In this document: positions 42,573-56,822 of the stretch, one piece after another
Layout of the letters: each line of letters opens with the position of its first letter
Numbering within the stretch: the stretch's first letter is position 1
Source: Lepidonotus clava
Taxonomy: Eukaryota; Annelida; Polychaeta; Phyllodocida; Polynoidae
Assembly (NCBI GenBank): GCA_936440205.1
Contig: OW387138.1
Location: 30,151,541-30,215,540, forward strand
Reading direction: 5' to 3'
Length of the DNA: 64,000 nt
Made by a program: the position numbers and the translations under genes
Notes under the pieces: generated by a model
Database searches by the model: none
Told to the model about the DNA's origin: nothing
What the model saw: only the letters and a program-made list of their open reading frames with translations

Positions 42573-43900
42573 TGGTAGAAACCTGGGCTCATCGTTATCC
42601 TTCTCTCAATCAGTTCATTGGCACGATCTCGCTCTCCTCAAAAGCCTACTGTATAAATGATGAGGAGGGGTCCTTTAACTTGGTAACTGCCTGTGAGTGC
42701 GGCACCATAAAGGGCAGCTGATAAAATGGGGCCCCGTGGGGGGGGGGGGCACACGTAAAGTGTCGACTTTGAAAAATGGTAATGTCAGATGATGCTTTCG
42801 TTAGAAATACTTAATATTGCATGTCGAGTTTCAGAAAACAAATTTTCTTGGGTTGCGTTCCATGCATTCTATTATCAAAGGTGGTTAAATACTATTAGTA
42901 TTGTACTTAACATTACACGACTTCAACTGCAGTATGACGACGTCCCAGAGAAGTCATGGATTTATGAAATTAATGCATGTGACACCGGACCTTGTTGATA
43001 TTAGGAGTGTAGGTCCAGGACACAATGACCTGGGTCCCGAAGACCTAGCCAGGCACCCGGCCTGTATGCTGAACACGGAGACGAAAGGTTGTGTACTCAC
43101 TTTGGTCTCGTGCCAGATTTGTTTCGTTTAATGCAAGGGCAGATCTATTCCTACTCTAATTTGTCTCTGAACAAAATACAGATATAATGATTATATTTCT
43201 TACTCCTTTACTTTATCTGAAACCACCACACTGCCTGGAGGAATTCTTCTGATTATTCTTATATCAATGGTATATATAGTGAAATACAGATTCCGCTATT
43301 GACCAGTATTGTTATGAATTTTTCATTTCCATTTTCCTATCAATAATGTTCCCCCCGCCTCGTATTCACGTCGATTCTGACAGAGCACTAAATATTAATG
43401 ATCTTTTTTCCAATTTAACGTGAATGTGTAGTGGTACCTACATGGATATCTGTAGTCTTTAAAAATGTCCCGTACACATCCGTTAACTTGTCTCGGAAAG
43501 TAACAAATCTTACAACAAAGATTGTCTTTATATGGAGATTACTAGCAATGTTGTAGGATTTATGCATTTATGGAATAAGACTTACACTTTCTGACACATA
43601 GATATTGACTGGTATTACGCCCGTAATAGTCATCATGTCTTACATTCAATTTCTAATTTTAAAAAGATGCATGTTACTGGACAATGGTCAATTATTGATA
43701 ACGTTAAACAGAAATACCCTAAGCTCGTTGCTAATTTAAACAATTCTATGATATAGACTCGCAGAGTGTATTCATATTTCAAAACATTCCATACAAGCCG
43801 CGACTTAAATATCATGTTCTGCAGCCGGTCATTGTAGGTAAGTCTGTTACTAAATTTTCATGCAACAGTTACGTTATTATATTCGTGGGTAATAATAACA
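42573..43900. other. Intergenic, no recognisable gene
   Basis: A short GC-richer patch near 42930-43090 has no clear exon pair. Nothing called. Confidence 0.4.
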
Positions 43901-43904
43901 TTAC

Positions 43905-44130
43905 ATTTTAGTGAATTGCAGACCCAACAAAAAAACAAACATTATCATAACATTTTCTTTAGTGAAAAAACATAAAAGGACCGTTACAATAGTGTCACAG
44001 CGCAATATCACAATAAGAGATCGCAATTAAGTAATTGGGTGCCATCCAAATTATGTAACAAGAACCAAAATAGATCTCAGCAGAACATTACTACAACATT
44101 ATGATAACATTTTCTGCCTGCCTGGGATGT
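43905..44130. repeat. Dispersed repeat A, reverse-orientation partial copy
   Basis: AACATTATCATAACATTTTC, GTAACAAGAACCAAAA and a CTGCCTGGG end are the reverse complement of the family interior. Confidence 0.5.
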
Positions 44131-44860
44131 GTTTCTCCATAGTGATCAAGCTCTGTAATAAAGATTAATAGATTTGTTTACCACAGCAACCACAATATAA
44201 ACGTACTCAAATAATATTGATTCACTAGGTTTTCGGTAGAGAGCTCATACATAAGTAACTTGTATAGAAGATCTCATTCTGCACAAAGTTGCACAAGAAC
44301 GAACTGTGAGGGGATATTTACTGTTGTGTGAGTAATTTCACCGACAGTTAAAAGATTCACTTTATATGGCCGGCAGAATTTCAAGGTTACCTCGCATATG
44401 GTCAATATGTTTTTATTGAATCAAACTATTTCACAAATTACATTCCGTTTTCTAAAATGCATTTCAAGAAAAAAAGTCAGAATCTTCCAATACTGTAATA
44501 TACGATTCCAAGTTATGATGCGAAAGATTCTAAGATTTAAATACGAAACGGGAAAATTTGTTTTTAGGTGAGCAATGACTTGGAGGACCCCAGTGTTATA
44601 GGTAGCCGGCCAACGATACGACAAAATGGTGATTACAGACGTTTGATGAAATCAATGAAATATATAAAATTGTATAGGTTTGATACAAGTACATGTATAT
44701 ATAATTTGAAAATACCAGCCTAAGTGCCGTATTTCACATACCGATTATGATGCTGCTGATTTCGCATTTGGTTAATTATATCTCTGGGAATATGGCATGA
44801 AACCATACATCATATATATCATTTGAAAGAGAATTGTCACATCGTTCTAAAGTCGATGCC

Positions 44861-45010
44861 ACTAGCGGATCCAGGATTTTGAAAAGGGGGGGGGGGGGCA
44901 CTATTGGAAAATCTTTTCCTTAATTGCTTTTTGACCGAGTTTTCTGAAAAAGGGAGGGACGCGCGTCCCCATGCACCCCCCCCCCCTCCTCTGGATCTGC
45001 CCATGGATAC
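44861..45010. mobile_element. GGATCC/G-tract MITE copy
   Basis: GCGGATCCAGGATTTTG, then a 12-G run; the right side has a C-run and TCTGGATCTGCCC. About 150 bp. Confidence 0.6.
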
Positions 45011-46078
45011 AATAGAAATTGAATCTAATTCAAAAGAGAGCCAAGAGTGGCATGTTTTCCTATCACCATAGATAAACGATAGCCTTCTTCATTGTGCCCA
45101 TATTCTACCAATGAGTAGTATACTTTAATCGATATGAAACAGTAGAAAGACACTCTCTAGTTCATTCAGGAAGTTACATATTCTGCCTTGTGTCGTGGAC
45201 TGGACTGGTTTAATCAGCGATATGAATAGCTTCATGATGTTTATTAATAGACGAAATAAGAACTGACATTGTAAGGAATCTGCTAACAATCTTATTCTGT
45301 AATGCAAGACAACACAAAACACCAGATTGAATACTTATTCCATCTATTCACCATACGCCTTAAATGTGTCCTAATTCTCTTAATAAGTTGGCGTAGATAT
45401 AGTGGATATGGGACCTCCCCAAAAGATCGTAATAGTCCGATACACAAATCATTTATCGTATCTTTCTAATGTAGGCCTATACCATTTTGAAAATGATAAT
45501 GTATCTAATGGCCACCCGCATACTCTGATGGCAACTTTCCGAAGAATGTCACGTTATCTGAACAAAGTTTACAATGATAAAACTACTAATTGAAATTGTT
45601 TTTTATACAGCCTCCAGCAGTTATTATATCTAGATGTATTCACATGCATGATCCAATTACAGCTAAAATCAACTATACTTATTTCTTTGAACTTCTGCGA
45701 CATTATCAACAAAATAAGTTGTTGTGGGTTTGGAAAAAGTGATAATAATATTGCTTGTAAAACAGTCAAATTGTAACCAGATATACACTTATTATGGCGG
45801 ACCTGATATAAAAAACTGAAAATATCTGTTTTTATAAAAGGTCTGTCAAAATAAGTGAATAGGTGGTCGTACAATAAATGGCCTGTTCGGCGCCGACAAG
45901 CTGTAACAATACCCGCCCCAGCTGTCACCGTCCTCCCGTCAAAACAGACCAGTCAAAATAACTCATCACGTAGCCCTCTTGACACACTTCACCACAACAA
46001 TGATACACTAAAGCCTCTATTACGCTAGGCGATGCTAGCTACCTGTATTTGATACTTTTAGGTTATCTCAAGGAATAT
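45011..46078. other. Intergenic, no recognisable gene
   Basis: AT-rich; nothing supported. Confidence 0.45.
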
Positions 46079-46415
46079 AACCTTGCCAATGATGTGACGT
46101 TATCATAACGTCGCTGCAACGTGCTGGATTGATCCTTGGCACATTGTACTGTAACATTGCAGTGACGTTATTTTGATGACGTCACTGCAACCAACTGTTG
46201 CAACGTAATATTGTAACGTTCTGGTAACGTTCTTGTAATGTTATAATGTAATCTGACCCAATAAGAATGTCACAATAGGCCTAACATTCTGTTTAGGTGT
46301 GGTTGAGATCTCACTTACAGAGAATGTCACAATAATGTTCTGTTTATGTTAGGGTGACACATCAGCTTGTGTAATACTGGCTAAGAAAAACACCATGAAT
46401 GGTCCCTGACTTGGA
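46079..46415. repeat. Dispersed repeat A, copy 5
   Basis: Starts CCTTGCCAATGATGTGACG, with AACGTCGCTGCAACGT and ACATTCTGTTTAGGTGTGG inside. The right end is degenerate (CCTGACTTGGAGTGG). Confidence 0.55.
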
Positions 46416-48196
46416 GTGGTAACTATGACAACATGGCTGATAGACTTGGCGTGCTATCATGCCCAGACGGGGAAGAGATAAGGATTCAAGTAGAAAGGAG
46501 AATGGACCAGTAGAAGAGGAACGGTTTCCGAACCACATCTCTTGAATTGTATCGAGACGTGTTCTTTTTTATGTTTAGTCAATATAATAATGCTGGTGCA
46601 CTGGTGATCGTCCATGGGTGGTGGTGCTGATATTTGCATCAATTCGGGGACCCTCTACATCTTGTAATAGGGGCCTATATCTATAGAGACCAGCTAACCT
46701 CCATCTGTGGCACGTTTTTCACAAGGAAAAAATTAAAGGCGGCAACTTGGGACACAAAGATCTAAAAGCCGGTAAACAATTAACCTTTTGAGGAATGGTT
46801 TCCTTTTATTCAATAACTACTTTTGACCACTTTTCAGGTGTTTAAAGCCTGTCAATAACTACTAAAGCTGGTGGGCAGAGCCGGCTATAAGGGCCTGGGG
46901 GACACCCGGTGTGTCTGTACTACCTGCATGGTTACTGGATGTTAAACCAGTAGCCTATGACCTTAGTTGGTCATACTTGCCTATGGTGAATACCTAACCA
47001 CTCCTAACAACACAATAACAATATTTGGTAACATTGCTTTCATGTATAGATAATGGAATATAATCCACTATCTACCATATCGCGTACTGTTCATTTGCAA
47101 TTGAATCTATCAAATGAATTTGATCAAAAATCCGATGAGACATTGTATCGACGCATTAAAGTGTAATAATTCATATTGCCATCCTTTTGGTACTTTTCTT
47201 TTAGATTGCAACATACAGATAGGCCTACTTTACTTTGAAATGAATACATAAAATAAGTGGTGAATGGAAACTGTCGGATTCAATGGTGGAGTATTGAAAA
47301 TGCTGGTAGCATGACTCACGGTAGTTGACCTAAAAATGCAGGCAAAAGGTAATAGTCACATGACTGACTCGTCTGTTTAAAGTGTGTCAACGTTTGTTTC
47401 TGTTTTTGTACGTTCTATGTGAAGCAATTACTCTTTTCGAATAAGGGATGGAACTATAATTACGCCATTTATATTTTGTTTTTATCTATTATAGTATTTG
47501 AAAAAGAATTCATCATGTAGCGCTGCCGTCTTCTTTCTTCTTATTTCTTTGAGGGTTAAACATTAACTGCATGTGGTTATTTCTTGTATTCATGTACGTG
47601 TTTAAGAATTCGAGCCTGTCTGCGTTTTATATTTCTTTGTTGGATGGTTCTTGTACGTCTTATATTATGATCTATGACATTCTTAGATTCTGTCGCCAAT
47701 TTCTGATTTTAGTTACAATTTATAAGATGTTTCTATATAGCGAGAAAGAAGCGCCATATCCTCATATCAGTCACTAGATGATGAAATCTTGGCTAGGCTA
47801 GTGAAAATTGAAAATTGCAAAAATAAGATTAGACCAAAACAGAACTAAATATTACTGCAACATCATTATAACGTTGCATGCTTGCATGAAAACTTTACAT
47901 CGTGATTATAAGCCAGAGTGGCTCCTGTCCACAAGCTTGGGGAATTCCTTCATGCACATTTTTATGTTCTTCAAAAGAACTTTCTCCTAAACTATTGAGT
48001 CTTAACCAGCTTTGCGTAACATATGTCGTTAAAATCTTGATATCCAATAACGGAACAGTATGGGATGCATTGGCTTACACAGTACTGAAAACCTGAAAGT
48101 TATCTACACCGTCCCAGTGCCATCCCGGTGCATCTGTTTTTCTATTGACTGTGTCTGCTGTCATAGGGTGATCACTTTTTTTTAAACTTTTTCCTA
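46416..48196. other. Intergenic, no recognisable gene
   Basis: AT-rich; a repeat A scrap at about 47815-47885. No gene seen. Confidence 0.4.
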
Positions 48197-48548
48197 TTGA
48201 CTCTCTCTCTCTCTCTCTCTATATTCATAGGGTCGGTCCTTGTAAATATCCCTCACCGAATTAGCTCTCTCTGTATAGACGTGTGGGTGTCATGGGTTGA
48301 TGACTGTAGGAGTGATGGACATGTCAGTGGATATAACACTGACACCGGAAGCTCAACACTATTACCCCCGTTTCCCCCAACTACACAGACCAACATTCTG
48401 AAACTAAAACACGTAGAGCGAAATGGCCCAAGGGAAGGGTGTTCCTCCCAACAACTCACCCAAAAACCAATGACCTTCTATAATGATTCCTTATACACAT
48501 ATATATGAATTATCTACTGCATAGCTAGTCAGTTATTAGATCTATTCC

Positions 48549-48885
48549 AGCAAGGTTGACTGACATGTAAAGGTATGGTTCTGTGGCAATACTGTTTGGT
48601 CAGTCTGTTACTTACTGAAATCGCACATAACATCACAGTATTAATTTTGATGATGAGTTTGAGACCTCACCAAATCAGAACATTATTATAATGTTATTTT
48701 CATGTGATACAGAATGCAATAACGACAATCAGTTTTTGTCGAAAAACGTAACCAGAACATCACAGAATTATGTTCTAGCAATGTTATTGAAAGTCATCAA
48801 AATAATGTAACAAGAACCCAAACACAATGAAACAGAATATCGCTGCAAACGGCATAATGATGTCAGATATTTTGCTAGGATGCTT
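48549..48885. repeat. Dispersed repeat A, reverse-orientation copy
   Basis: Starts CCAGCAAGGTTGACTGACAT, with GTAACAAGAACCCAAACAC and ACAGAATATCGCTGCAAAC; ends TTTGCTAGGATG. Confidence 0.55.
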
Positions 48886-49979
48886 ATTATGACTAAATAA
48901 GAATGCCCCCGGTCCCTCATCATACACAATAGGTTGAATAGAAGAGTAAGGGTTTGCATAACCTAGATGTTATATGCTACCTGAAGGTATTCAGCCACCT
49001 GCCATCTCCTCAGCAGGCGAACAGCTGATGTACGTGTGTCTACCCGTATACTGCACCCCTCCACCCCCCTCCAGTGCTGAGGGTATAGGGTGGGGGCACA
49101 ATGTATAGTGTCGAATTTGAGAAAATGCTCTTGTTGTTGCTCAATAATTGGGACGATTCTAAGGACGTGGAGGTGTCAAGGGGGTCTTGACAGGGTCTTG
49201 ACAGGGTCTTGACCAACCTCTTCCCATTTGGTGGAGATTTAAACTTGACATGATCATAGAAAGAATATCGCAGGACATTTTATTTCTTAGCCCGTATTTG
49301 CACCCTTTCCGAAATAATGTATCTACCCTAAAAAAAAAATGCTCATGCCCTAAGTTGAATCTAGGAACTGACCACGCCACTATCTTTTAAACCTTCTGTC
49401 GCATGTCGGTAGGCCTAATAATGTTCAGAGGTTGATGAGGGATTTTGAAAACCGGGGCCCCTATTGTAAATATATTTTCCCGCCGGCTTCATCCTTGGGT
49501 TGATTTGATGCTGTCCTTACCTTGGCTATGCGGTTTGATTTCCACCAGTTTATATTTCAATTTTGATCCGCATCAAGGTGGGGAGGGGGGACTAAAAACT
49601 GTGCATACTCTCGCTACAGTTCTATGCTAATCGAAGGTACCTTATGATATTGCCAGGATAAAGCCAACAGAAACTGAAGAGTTGACTTTTGGATTGCAAC
49701 CAGCAGCCTAATTGCAAGGTCATTTTTGTATCAGATAGATTTAAAATGTTAGGCTATCAAAAATGTATAAATACAAAGGAGATGGCGGACGTCGCATGGT
49801 CTGTTTCTGGGCCATGAGAGTCCTGTTGCTGCCAATCACAAAAACCGGAACTACATTGTTTATGACCGGAACTAGTTTGTGAAGGAACTCCAGAACTGAG
49901 AAGTGAGAACCACTATTCTTTTTAGATATCAAAGGGAAATTTAAAGATAGTGTGTACAAGTCAATGCTTTAGACTTTAG

Positions 49980-50037
<58 letters not shown>

Positions 50038-50780
50038 ACAAATCTTGGCAAAAAGGGTATTTAAGAACAAGATGGTGGAATCCCCATGGTCGGTATAGTG
50101 TAGGGAATGAAGGTGGGGTTATACTCCGGGCTGGGAGCGGCCCTGGAGTGGCTGGGTGCAGAAAAGTGGGCTGGTGCTTTGGGGCGGGGGGGCACTCTGA
50201 TATAAAAGGAGGGTATTCATACATCCTTCTTCAGATTTTCAATTTGAGTCATTAGGCCAACCAATGGGTGGATCCAGGAGAGTGGAAGGGAGGACCCCTT
50301 GGACCCCTCCCCTTCCACCCTGACCACCATTTTTTTTTAGGGAGATCGAGACTTCACAATGACATTATACATCCCCATGTGGATCCCTCTTTTAAAAATC
50401 CTGTAATCGCCCTAGGTTACCTTTTGGTAACCATATTGGCGTTACAATTGTGTATGTATTATAAAGTGCCTAATTCTTGTGGTACGAATTCAGTCAAACA
50501 CCTGTGTTATGGCCCTAGACCAGTAAATCCGACACGAGAGCTTCATTTCTTAAAACGACAGACGACATGAGCCTTAGTGACATAAAGGGGGCAAAATGAC
50601 ATGACATTGTGTATTTCTTAAATTCAACTTGGGACATGAGGGTTTCTTAGAGGTGACATGGACATGAAGAGTTAAGTGACAGTCGACATGGGCTTTTCTT
50701 ATATTCGACATATAACACTGTGGTCCCTCCACCAAGGGCCCCTGTTTTGTTGATAACAACAGTATCGTTCAACACTATCC
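48886..50780. other. Intergenic, no recognisable gene
   Basis: Contains a (GT)n run at 49983-50034 and a GGATCCAGGAG G-tract MITE scrap near 50265. No gene seen. Confidence 0.4.
49983..50034. repeat. (GT)n microsatellite
   Basis: About 26 GT units. Confidence 0.95.
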
Positions 50781-51930
50781 CCATAGAGTGGGTGCCCCCC
50801 ATCTCCTTCACCCAATGCCTGGTGCAGTCAATACCTGGATTCAGCAGCTAGTGCGCGGCCCCCTGGTCGGCCGTGGAGGAGGGTGTAGCGGCCCGGGCGG
50901 TCGGGGGTGGGTCTGCTCAGTCTGCACGCCGCATCAGCTGGCTTATATCGGCCTTACAGCTTGGCCGAGGCGATGAGGGGCTGCGGCTCCTTCCTGTCTG
51001 TCTTTATAGTGTCCTCCCCTCTCTCGTCCTTCTTCCTTCTCTCACTACTCCTGCTGGTAGTTCCCGATCCTTCTGTACTACTGCCGTTTACAAGTCACAT
51101 ATCTCCTTGTGGATTACATGCAGTATTCACGTACTTCTTATTGGTGGTCTCCGGATCATTTCACATGTTTGGCACAATCTCCTCCCAGTCCTTCAACTCC
51201 CCTTTATCATCATTAATCTCTGCTCCTACAAGGTCCTCAACTTTGTAGCTCACATAATATTATATGCTGGTAGACCCCCAAAACGTACGCCTCAGTCCAC
51301 GTTCTCCTCACCTCCTACTGTGAACCCTGGATACTCCCAGCTGGTAACTGCCTAATTAATCCACTTAATCCCCGTCGGGCAGTGAGAGGGTTTAGACAGG
51401 AGAGGCAGTGGGAAGCAGTTGGCTGGGAGTTCGTCCCTGCAGGCCGGCAACCTGCAATCACCAGAAACAGCAGCCGTACAGCAGCCACCACACTAAAAAC
51501 ACAGATCTAGACGTCCCCGGCAGGCTGCAGGAGGACTGCATTAGACCCACCCTGAAGGACGGGCCGTCTCACTGGAGGAACCCGACCTTCCTGCGGGCAG
51601 CAGGGTTCAACGCCCGTGGGTTGGTGGAGACCCCGGTTTACACACACACAGAATGGCGGTGACTGGGCACCCCGCCCTCCTATCCTGTCAGTATTACTAC
51701 CTCGCCGGCCGTGGAGGAAGGCCGTGTGTATGTGTATTTCTGGCCGGGAGTGGGTGGAGGTATTCGCCGGGCAGTGGGTGGGTGCTGCCTCTCCCTGTCG
51801 CCGATCAGCTGGTGTTAGCGGAGGTTCTGAACTGAACATGAGGTTGGAGAGTGTAGATGTAACAGGCAGCGACTCCTCCTGTGACTTTGGTGCATTAAAG
51901 TTGGGTATTTCTGGTGATTCTGATGCAATG
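50780..51930 (+). other. CpG-rich patch, possible promoter and first exon
   Basis: GC- and CpG-rich island in AT-rich surroundings. An ATG at 50973 opens MRGCGSFLSVFIVSSPLSS followed by FFLLSLLLLVV, which reads like a signal peptide; the frame stays open to 51248. A further GC-rich stretch at about 51440-51660 lies behind CCCTGCAG. No splice chain or domain confirms a gene. Confidence 0.25.
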
Positions 51931-53850
51931 CTGATAATATTACATGTAGGGGCTTCCACCTCGGAAGTGCACGAAATCTATAGACATGGGTTCCGAATTA
52001 ACGTTTTTTTTCTGTGGGTTATATACATTTATGCAGGAAGAGATTTTGTTTTCATGATTCAAGAGGCCATCATAGTACTAAATGACTGCTATCTAAAACG
52101 ATGCTGATGTCAGGTATATTTAGATACATCTCAAAAACTATAAGCGTTTCTGATTCACATACCAGTAGGCTCTAATGAGTGTGGATCAGTGTCTGAAATC
52201 GTCATCATTTCCCGAATGAGACATAGTGACATACAACAGAAGGCTTAGATGAATAGTAACAGGTGCATTGCCATTTCTTGAAATTGACATTGGATATGAG
52301 CAGTATTCGGAGACAATTGAATGGCATGCGACATACCCAAAATTCATGATAGGCTTTCCATCTCAGCCCTCTTACAAGACAATTAATACATGGAGACTAG
52401 TTTATGAATACTATCACGTGGGTGTCACGTATCTGTAACTATTATCACATTGGGCAGGTTCACACAGACTTTTCATTTTTTCTGACATTGTACCATTACA
52501 TTCGTATTTTCTCCTATATATAATACTTTTATAGCGAGAAGATACAACTCTGATGGTGCAATGCTGTTGTTGTTTTTTACCTTCATATAGTAAACCCCAT
52601 CTCTCCGTCATGTAGCCCAACCGTTTGTTTTACTGACATCACATTAACACTATAACAGGTGACCTGGTGGTGGAGGTCAACCACTTTACATCCAAAGGTT
52701 TGGCTTTCAATTCTTACTCAGGTCACTCTGATAAGTTATCGCATTGATATTATGACATGTTTTTATTGATTATTGAAATGTTGAACTTGTATGATTGGTA
52801 TTTACATAAACGTGAATAAATAAGTAAATGAATGTATATACATATATGATATAGTCATATAAATATATTCATTGAACTTGATTTTACAAGGTTGCATATG
52901 AGATACCTGCAATACTACACGTAGGCCTAAACTTGCAATCTTATAATTACATATAAGACTTAGTATGGAAGTAAGTATACTAAACAAGGTCCCTCGATAG
53001 GTACAAAAAGGTATACCTAGCTTAGCCCTGTTCCTAGAATGTGAAGAAGAATTAGATGATTAAGTTAAATCATATAAGCTGATAAAAGAATCACATGGGC
53101 CTGTAATCAATTGTAATTTAGTGCGTGTGTATGCTTATTAATTATTGTAGGTGTGGTGAAGCCAAATAGCCTTGTGAATGGGTGGCGTAGGCCTATATAT
53201 ATACTACATGCAGTACAGCGATGTACCAATAGATACACCGATCAAACAATGCTCCAGCATAATGACTTGCAACATAATGACTTGCAATATTATCAACATT
53301 ACTTATGATGATAGATTCGTTTTAGCTGTGAAAAATGTATAATAATCGTATTGCAATAATTCAATTGAGTGGATAGATTCAGATATCCACAATACGGCAA
53401 AACACCAATCCATGCATTCTCCTATACACTGTATTATGAATGCGTGCATTTAGGAATATATTTTCAAATAGAATTCCATTGATCCTATTGCAATAATTAA
53501 GTTCCCTCTTCAGTTCAGTTTTTTTAATTTCTGAAATCGGTTCATAATCAAGCCATGGTTTACTGTTTTAACTTTTCATAAAACCAGTCTCATGTGGAAT
53601 AGACATGACTGTAGAGTTGGGCAAGTGTAACACCCCCAGGCCAGCTTATATTCGGCGACTTTCCCGTGGCCCAGATCTGCTCGGGAGAAGAAATGGTGCC
53701 ATAAATAAAGCCCCTGAGGCCCCACAGCTTTCTAGGGCGCGGTTAAAGTTCTAGAGATATCGGCGGAGGAGGCCAGAAAGTTGGAGTTCGGGGACTGGTG
53801 GTGTTTTTGTGGACCCTTACGTTGAACTATCTTATATATATTATGCAGGC
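51931..53850. other. Intergenic, no recognisable gene
   Basis: AT-rich; nothing supported. Confidence 0.45.
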
Positions 53851-54042
53851 CATTGGCGGATCCAGGAGTTTTAAGAATTTTTAATCGGGGAGGCGCGCGT
53901 TTTTCTTTATTTTTTTTCTCATTATAAGGAGTTTTGTGCCAACTTCTAGATTTAAGAGACTCAAATTTTAAAGAAAAAGGGAGGGATCCAGGGGATCCCA
54001 AAGCCTCCCCCTGACCCGGATTCCCCCTTGCATGCAACCAAT
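53851..54042. mobile_element. GGATCC/G-tract MITE copy
   Basis: Left end CCATTGGCGGATCCAGGAG; the right side has GACCCGGATTCCCCC and CCAATGG. The ends are roughly inverted (CCATTGG with CCAATGG). Confidence 0.6.
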
Positions 54043-54799
54043 GGAAAATTTATTGTTTTAAGAGTCATGTAGTTTTCAAGAACCCATCGATGGCGGGAAT
54101 CTTATAATTATAATCTTAGTCTTATATATACAAATTACAATTACTTGCGCAGTCCCTGTTCTTGATTCCTGAACTCGACACAGGGGCAGATTAAGATATT
54201 TTCAAATAGCTTGGCACCCGCTCTGGGAGCTATGATGTCACATGATATTAAAAAACGAAATTGGGCTTTACAAAATAGGTAGGGGGAAGGAGTGCGCCCC
54301 TGCCCCACTTACCTAGGTACCACTAAATCCGTCCGGAAGACCACTAGGTCAATATACAAAAAGACAAGATAAAATATGACAAGACCGCGTTTTACACATA
54401 CCGGTCGATAATTGAAGACACAAGATACGAAATGTTGGCACAAAAATAGTGGGAGCGGGTGTTTTAAAGCTCCTAACCTTAAAGAATTCAACACTTCTAG
54501 AACCATGCCCCATCTTCAAATCAGAAATACCCCAGTCACAAATTATTCCCGTCATCTCATCCATAGATCCATGCTCGTATTCATATTTCACTTCACCCAT
54601 AATAATAGCTGATGGAAGAGCATAACTTGTTTGTGATGTAAAGCTTTGATTCCGTATGAAATTAAAAAAAGAAACTTATCAGAAAACCTAGTCTTTTGGG
54701 TTGTGCCTTTTTTTCCTGTATTCTCCAACTGTTTGATGACAAAAGTATAGGATTTTTACTACTGTTTTCCCACCCAAGGTGCGATGTAACAGTCATGTT

Positions 54800-55690
54800 A
54801 TGCAACCATACATTTTTGGTTTGTCACCATCTAACCAAAACAGAATAATTATTATCATGATGTTCTGGTGAGGTTAGGTCAAGATCAAATTAAAACAGAA
54901 GGTCATCATGACATTCTGATTAGGTGAGGTCTAGACTTCACTTAAACAGAACATTGTTGCAACCTCCTGACCAGAGGAGGTCCCAACCCTGGGTCCCAAC
55001 CTGACCTATATGTAATGTTAGTGTGACATTCTGATTACATCAGGTCTTAACCTTACCCAAACAGAATGTTACAGTAACCATCTCATTATCATTAGGTTAG
55101 GTGTCAATCCAACCTAAACAGAATGTTATTGGGACGTCCTCTTTAAGTGAGGTCTCAGCCGCACCTAAACAGAATGTTATTGTGGCATTCTTATTAAGTG
55201 ATGTCACAATATTAGCCTCATAATTAATGTTACAAGAACGTTATCAGAACATCACAATATAATGTCATAACAGTTGGTTGCAGCAGCGTTATTGGCAGTC
55301 ATCAAAAGGTTGCTGCAACATAACAGTGTAACACAACAGAACGTTGCTGCGATCCCAGGCAAGCAGAGACGTAACAAGAATGTTCTGTGACTGTACTTTT
55401 TTGGTTGGTCTGATGTTATAATAACATTATTATATTCTAGTGCAGTTGAGACCTTACTTTTAAAGAACGTAATAATAATGTTATTATAATGTGAAAGAAC
55501 GTTACAACAATGTCACAATAAAGTCACAGTGCGACGTCGCAATGTTAGGTTCTAAAGACGTCTTTGGGTGCCATCAAAATAATGTAACAGGACCCAAACC
55601 AGGTCCAAATAGAATGTTATAAAATGTTATAATAACGTCATTTTTCATTGCTGCGATGTTATTAGAAAATCATATATCCTTGGCTGGGTT
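54800..55690. repeat. Dispersed repeat A with an internal tandem expansion
   Basis: Family words AACGTTGCTGCGAT and CCTTGGCTGGG occur here. Between about 54855 and 55230 a unit of about 60-65 bp, like AAACAGAATGTTATTG then TTCTTATTAAGTGAGGTC, repeats six or so times. Longest copy of the family in the window. Confidence 0.6.
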
Positions 55691-55880
55691 GTCCATGCCC
55701 GAGGAAGACCTCTTTGTGTCCTTTTGACTGGGTATTTCATGGTTATGTTGGTAAATGTTATCCCCGATGTCGACTTTAATGTATCGCCATCTGTGAAGGC
55801 ATATACACAACAAATTTCCAACATACTTTCACTTTGTAAAATAATATATGGGTCAGTTTTTCTGAAAGTGTACAATATCA

Positions 55881-56471
55881 CGTACGTTCCACTTTTTGGC
55901 ATCTCACACTGGTTCCTATAATAAATTAAGCATTCCCGTACAGACCCTATTTATTTTGAAAAAGTAAGTCTTCTGCATTCTGGAAATGTTCATTATACTG
56001 GGTTTCTCCAATGCTGTCAGTTTTTATAACTATTCAAAGTCTATGATGTTTTTTCTCTGGAACGTACGTGATGAAAATGACCTATGTGCACCTAACTGAA
56101 ATTTTCTCTGTATTATTTCACCCAAATGACACAATAATAAGTCTACAAACTCATAAGGGATTGTACATTTATCATGCCAGAATTCAAGAAAATCCATCGG
56201 AAACTTATATATTATATTTTCCTCCAAACTTGGTCCATAATTTCATAATTTCTTGTTTTTTCATGATTCAAACAACTACTTCTATTCAATTTCATTCCTG
56301 AACATAAATATAGACCACATTATTGCTAACTGTCTTATTTCAGGACCTTATCATGTTATCTTATGTGAAATAATAATGGTTAAAGTCTGCACATCATATA
56401 CTCAATGTACTACCCTCGTAAAGTCAAGTCATTTTTCATCACGTACGTTCCAGCTATATCATGTACGTTCC
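55881..56471. repeat. Four dispersed GTACGTTCC boxes
   Basis: CGTACGTTCC at 55881-55890 and 56442-56451, GTACGTTCC at 56463-56471, and the inverse GGAACGTACG at 56059-56068. Same box as in the 382-bp array. Confidence 0.8.
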
Positions 56472-56822
56472 ACTCTGGGTATCACGACACTTAACTCTCT
56501 CTCTCTTCCTAAATACAATTGGAAATAACTCCAAACTCATTTTTTAGAGAAGAAAACATGCTAATTTTATTATATTCTGCTTAAATAGTAAGCAGAAATC
56601 ATAAACAACCATGTAAATTCTGTGTCAAATAAAGAATTCTCAAAAAGTATTGACTATTGTTGACTTTCATTTCACTTATATTGAATTGATTTTACTCAAA
56701 TATTACTAAACAGTGTTTCATTATCTTATACAACTTCTTCCCTAATGGAAAATAACGTAAATCATGTACAAATATTGATTAAAGTTTGAATTTCTTACCC
56801 TTCTGAAAAACATGTCAAAATA

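Noticed and set aside
42930-43090. Exon-like GC patch
   Set aside because: A stop falls between the plausible acceptor and the rest of the patch, and there is no donor partner.
51507-51959. 150-codon minus-strand frame in the CpG-rich patch
   Set aside because: No domain, and overlapping long frames on the other strand show that GC content alone keeps it open.
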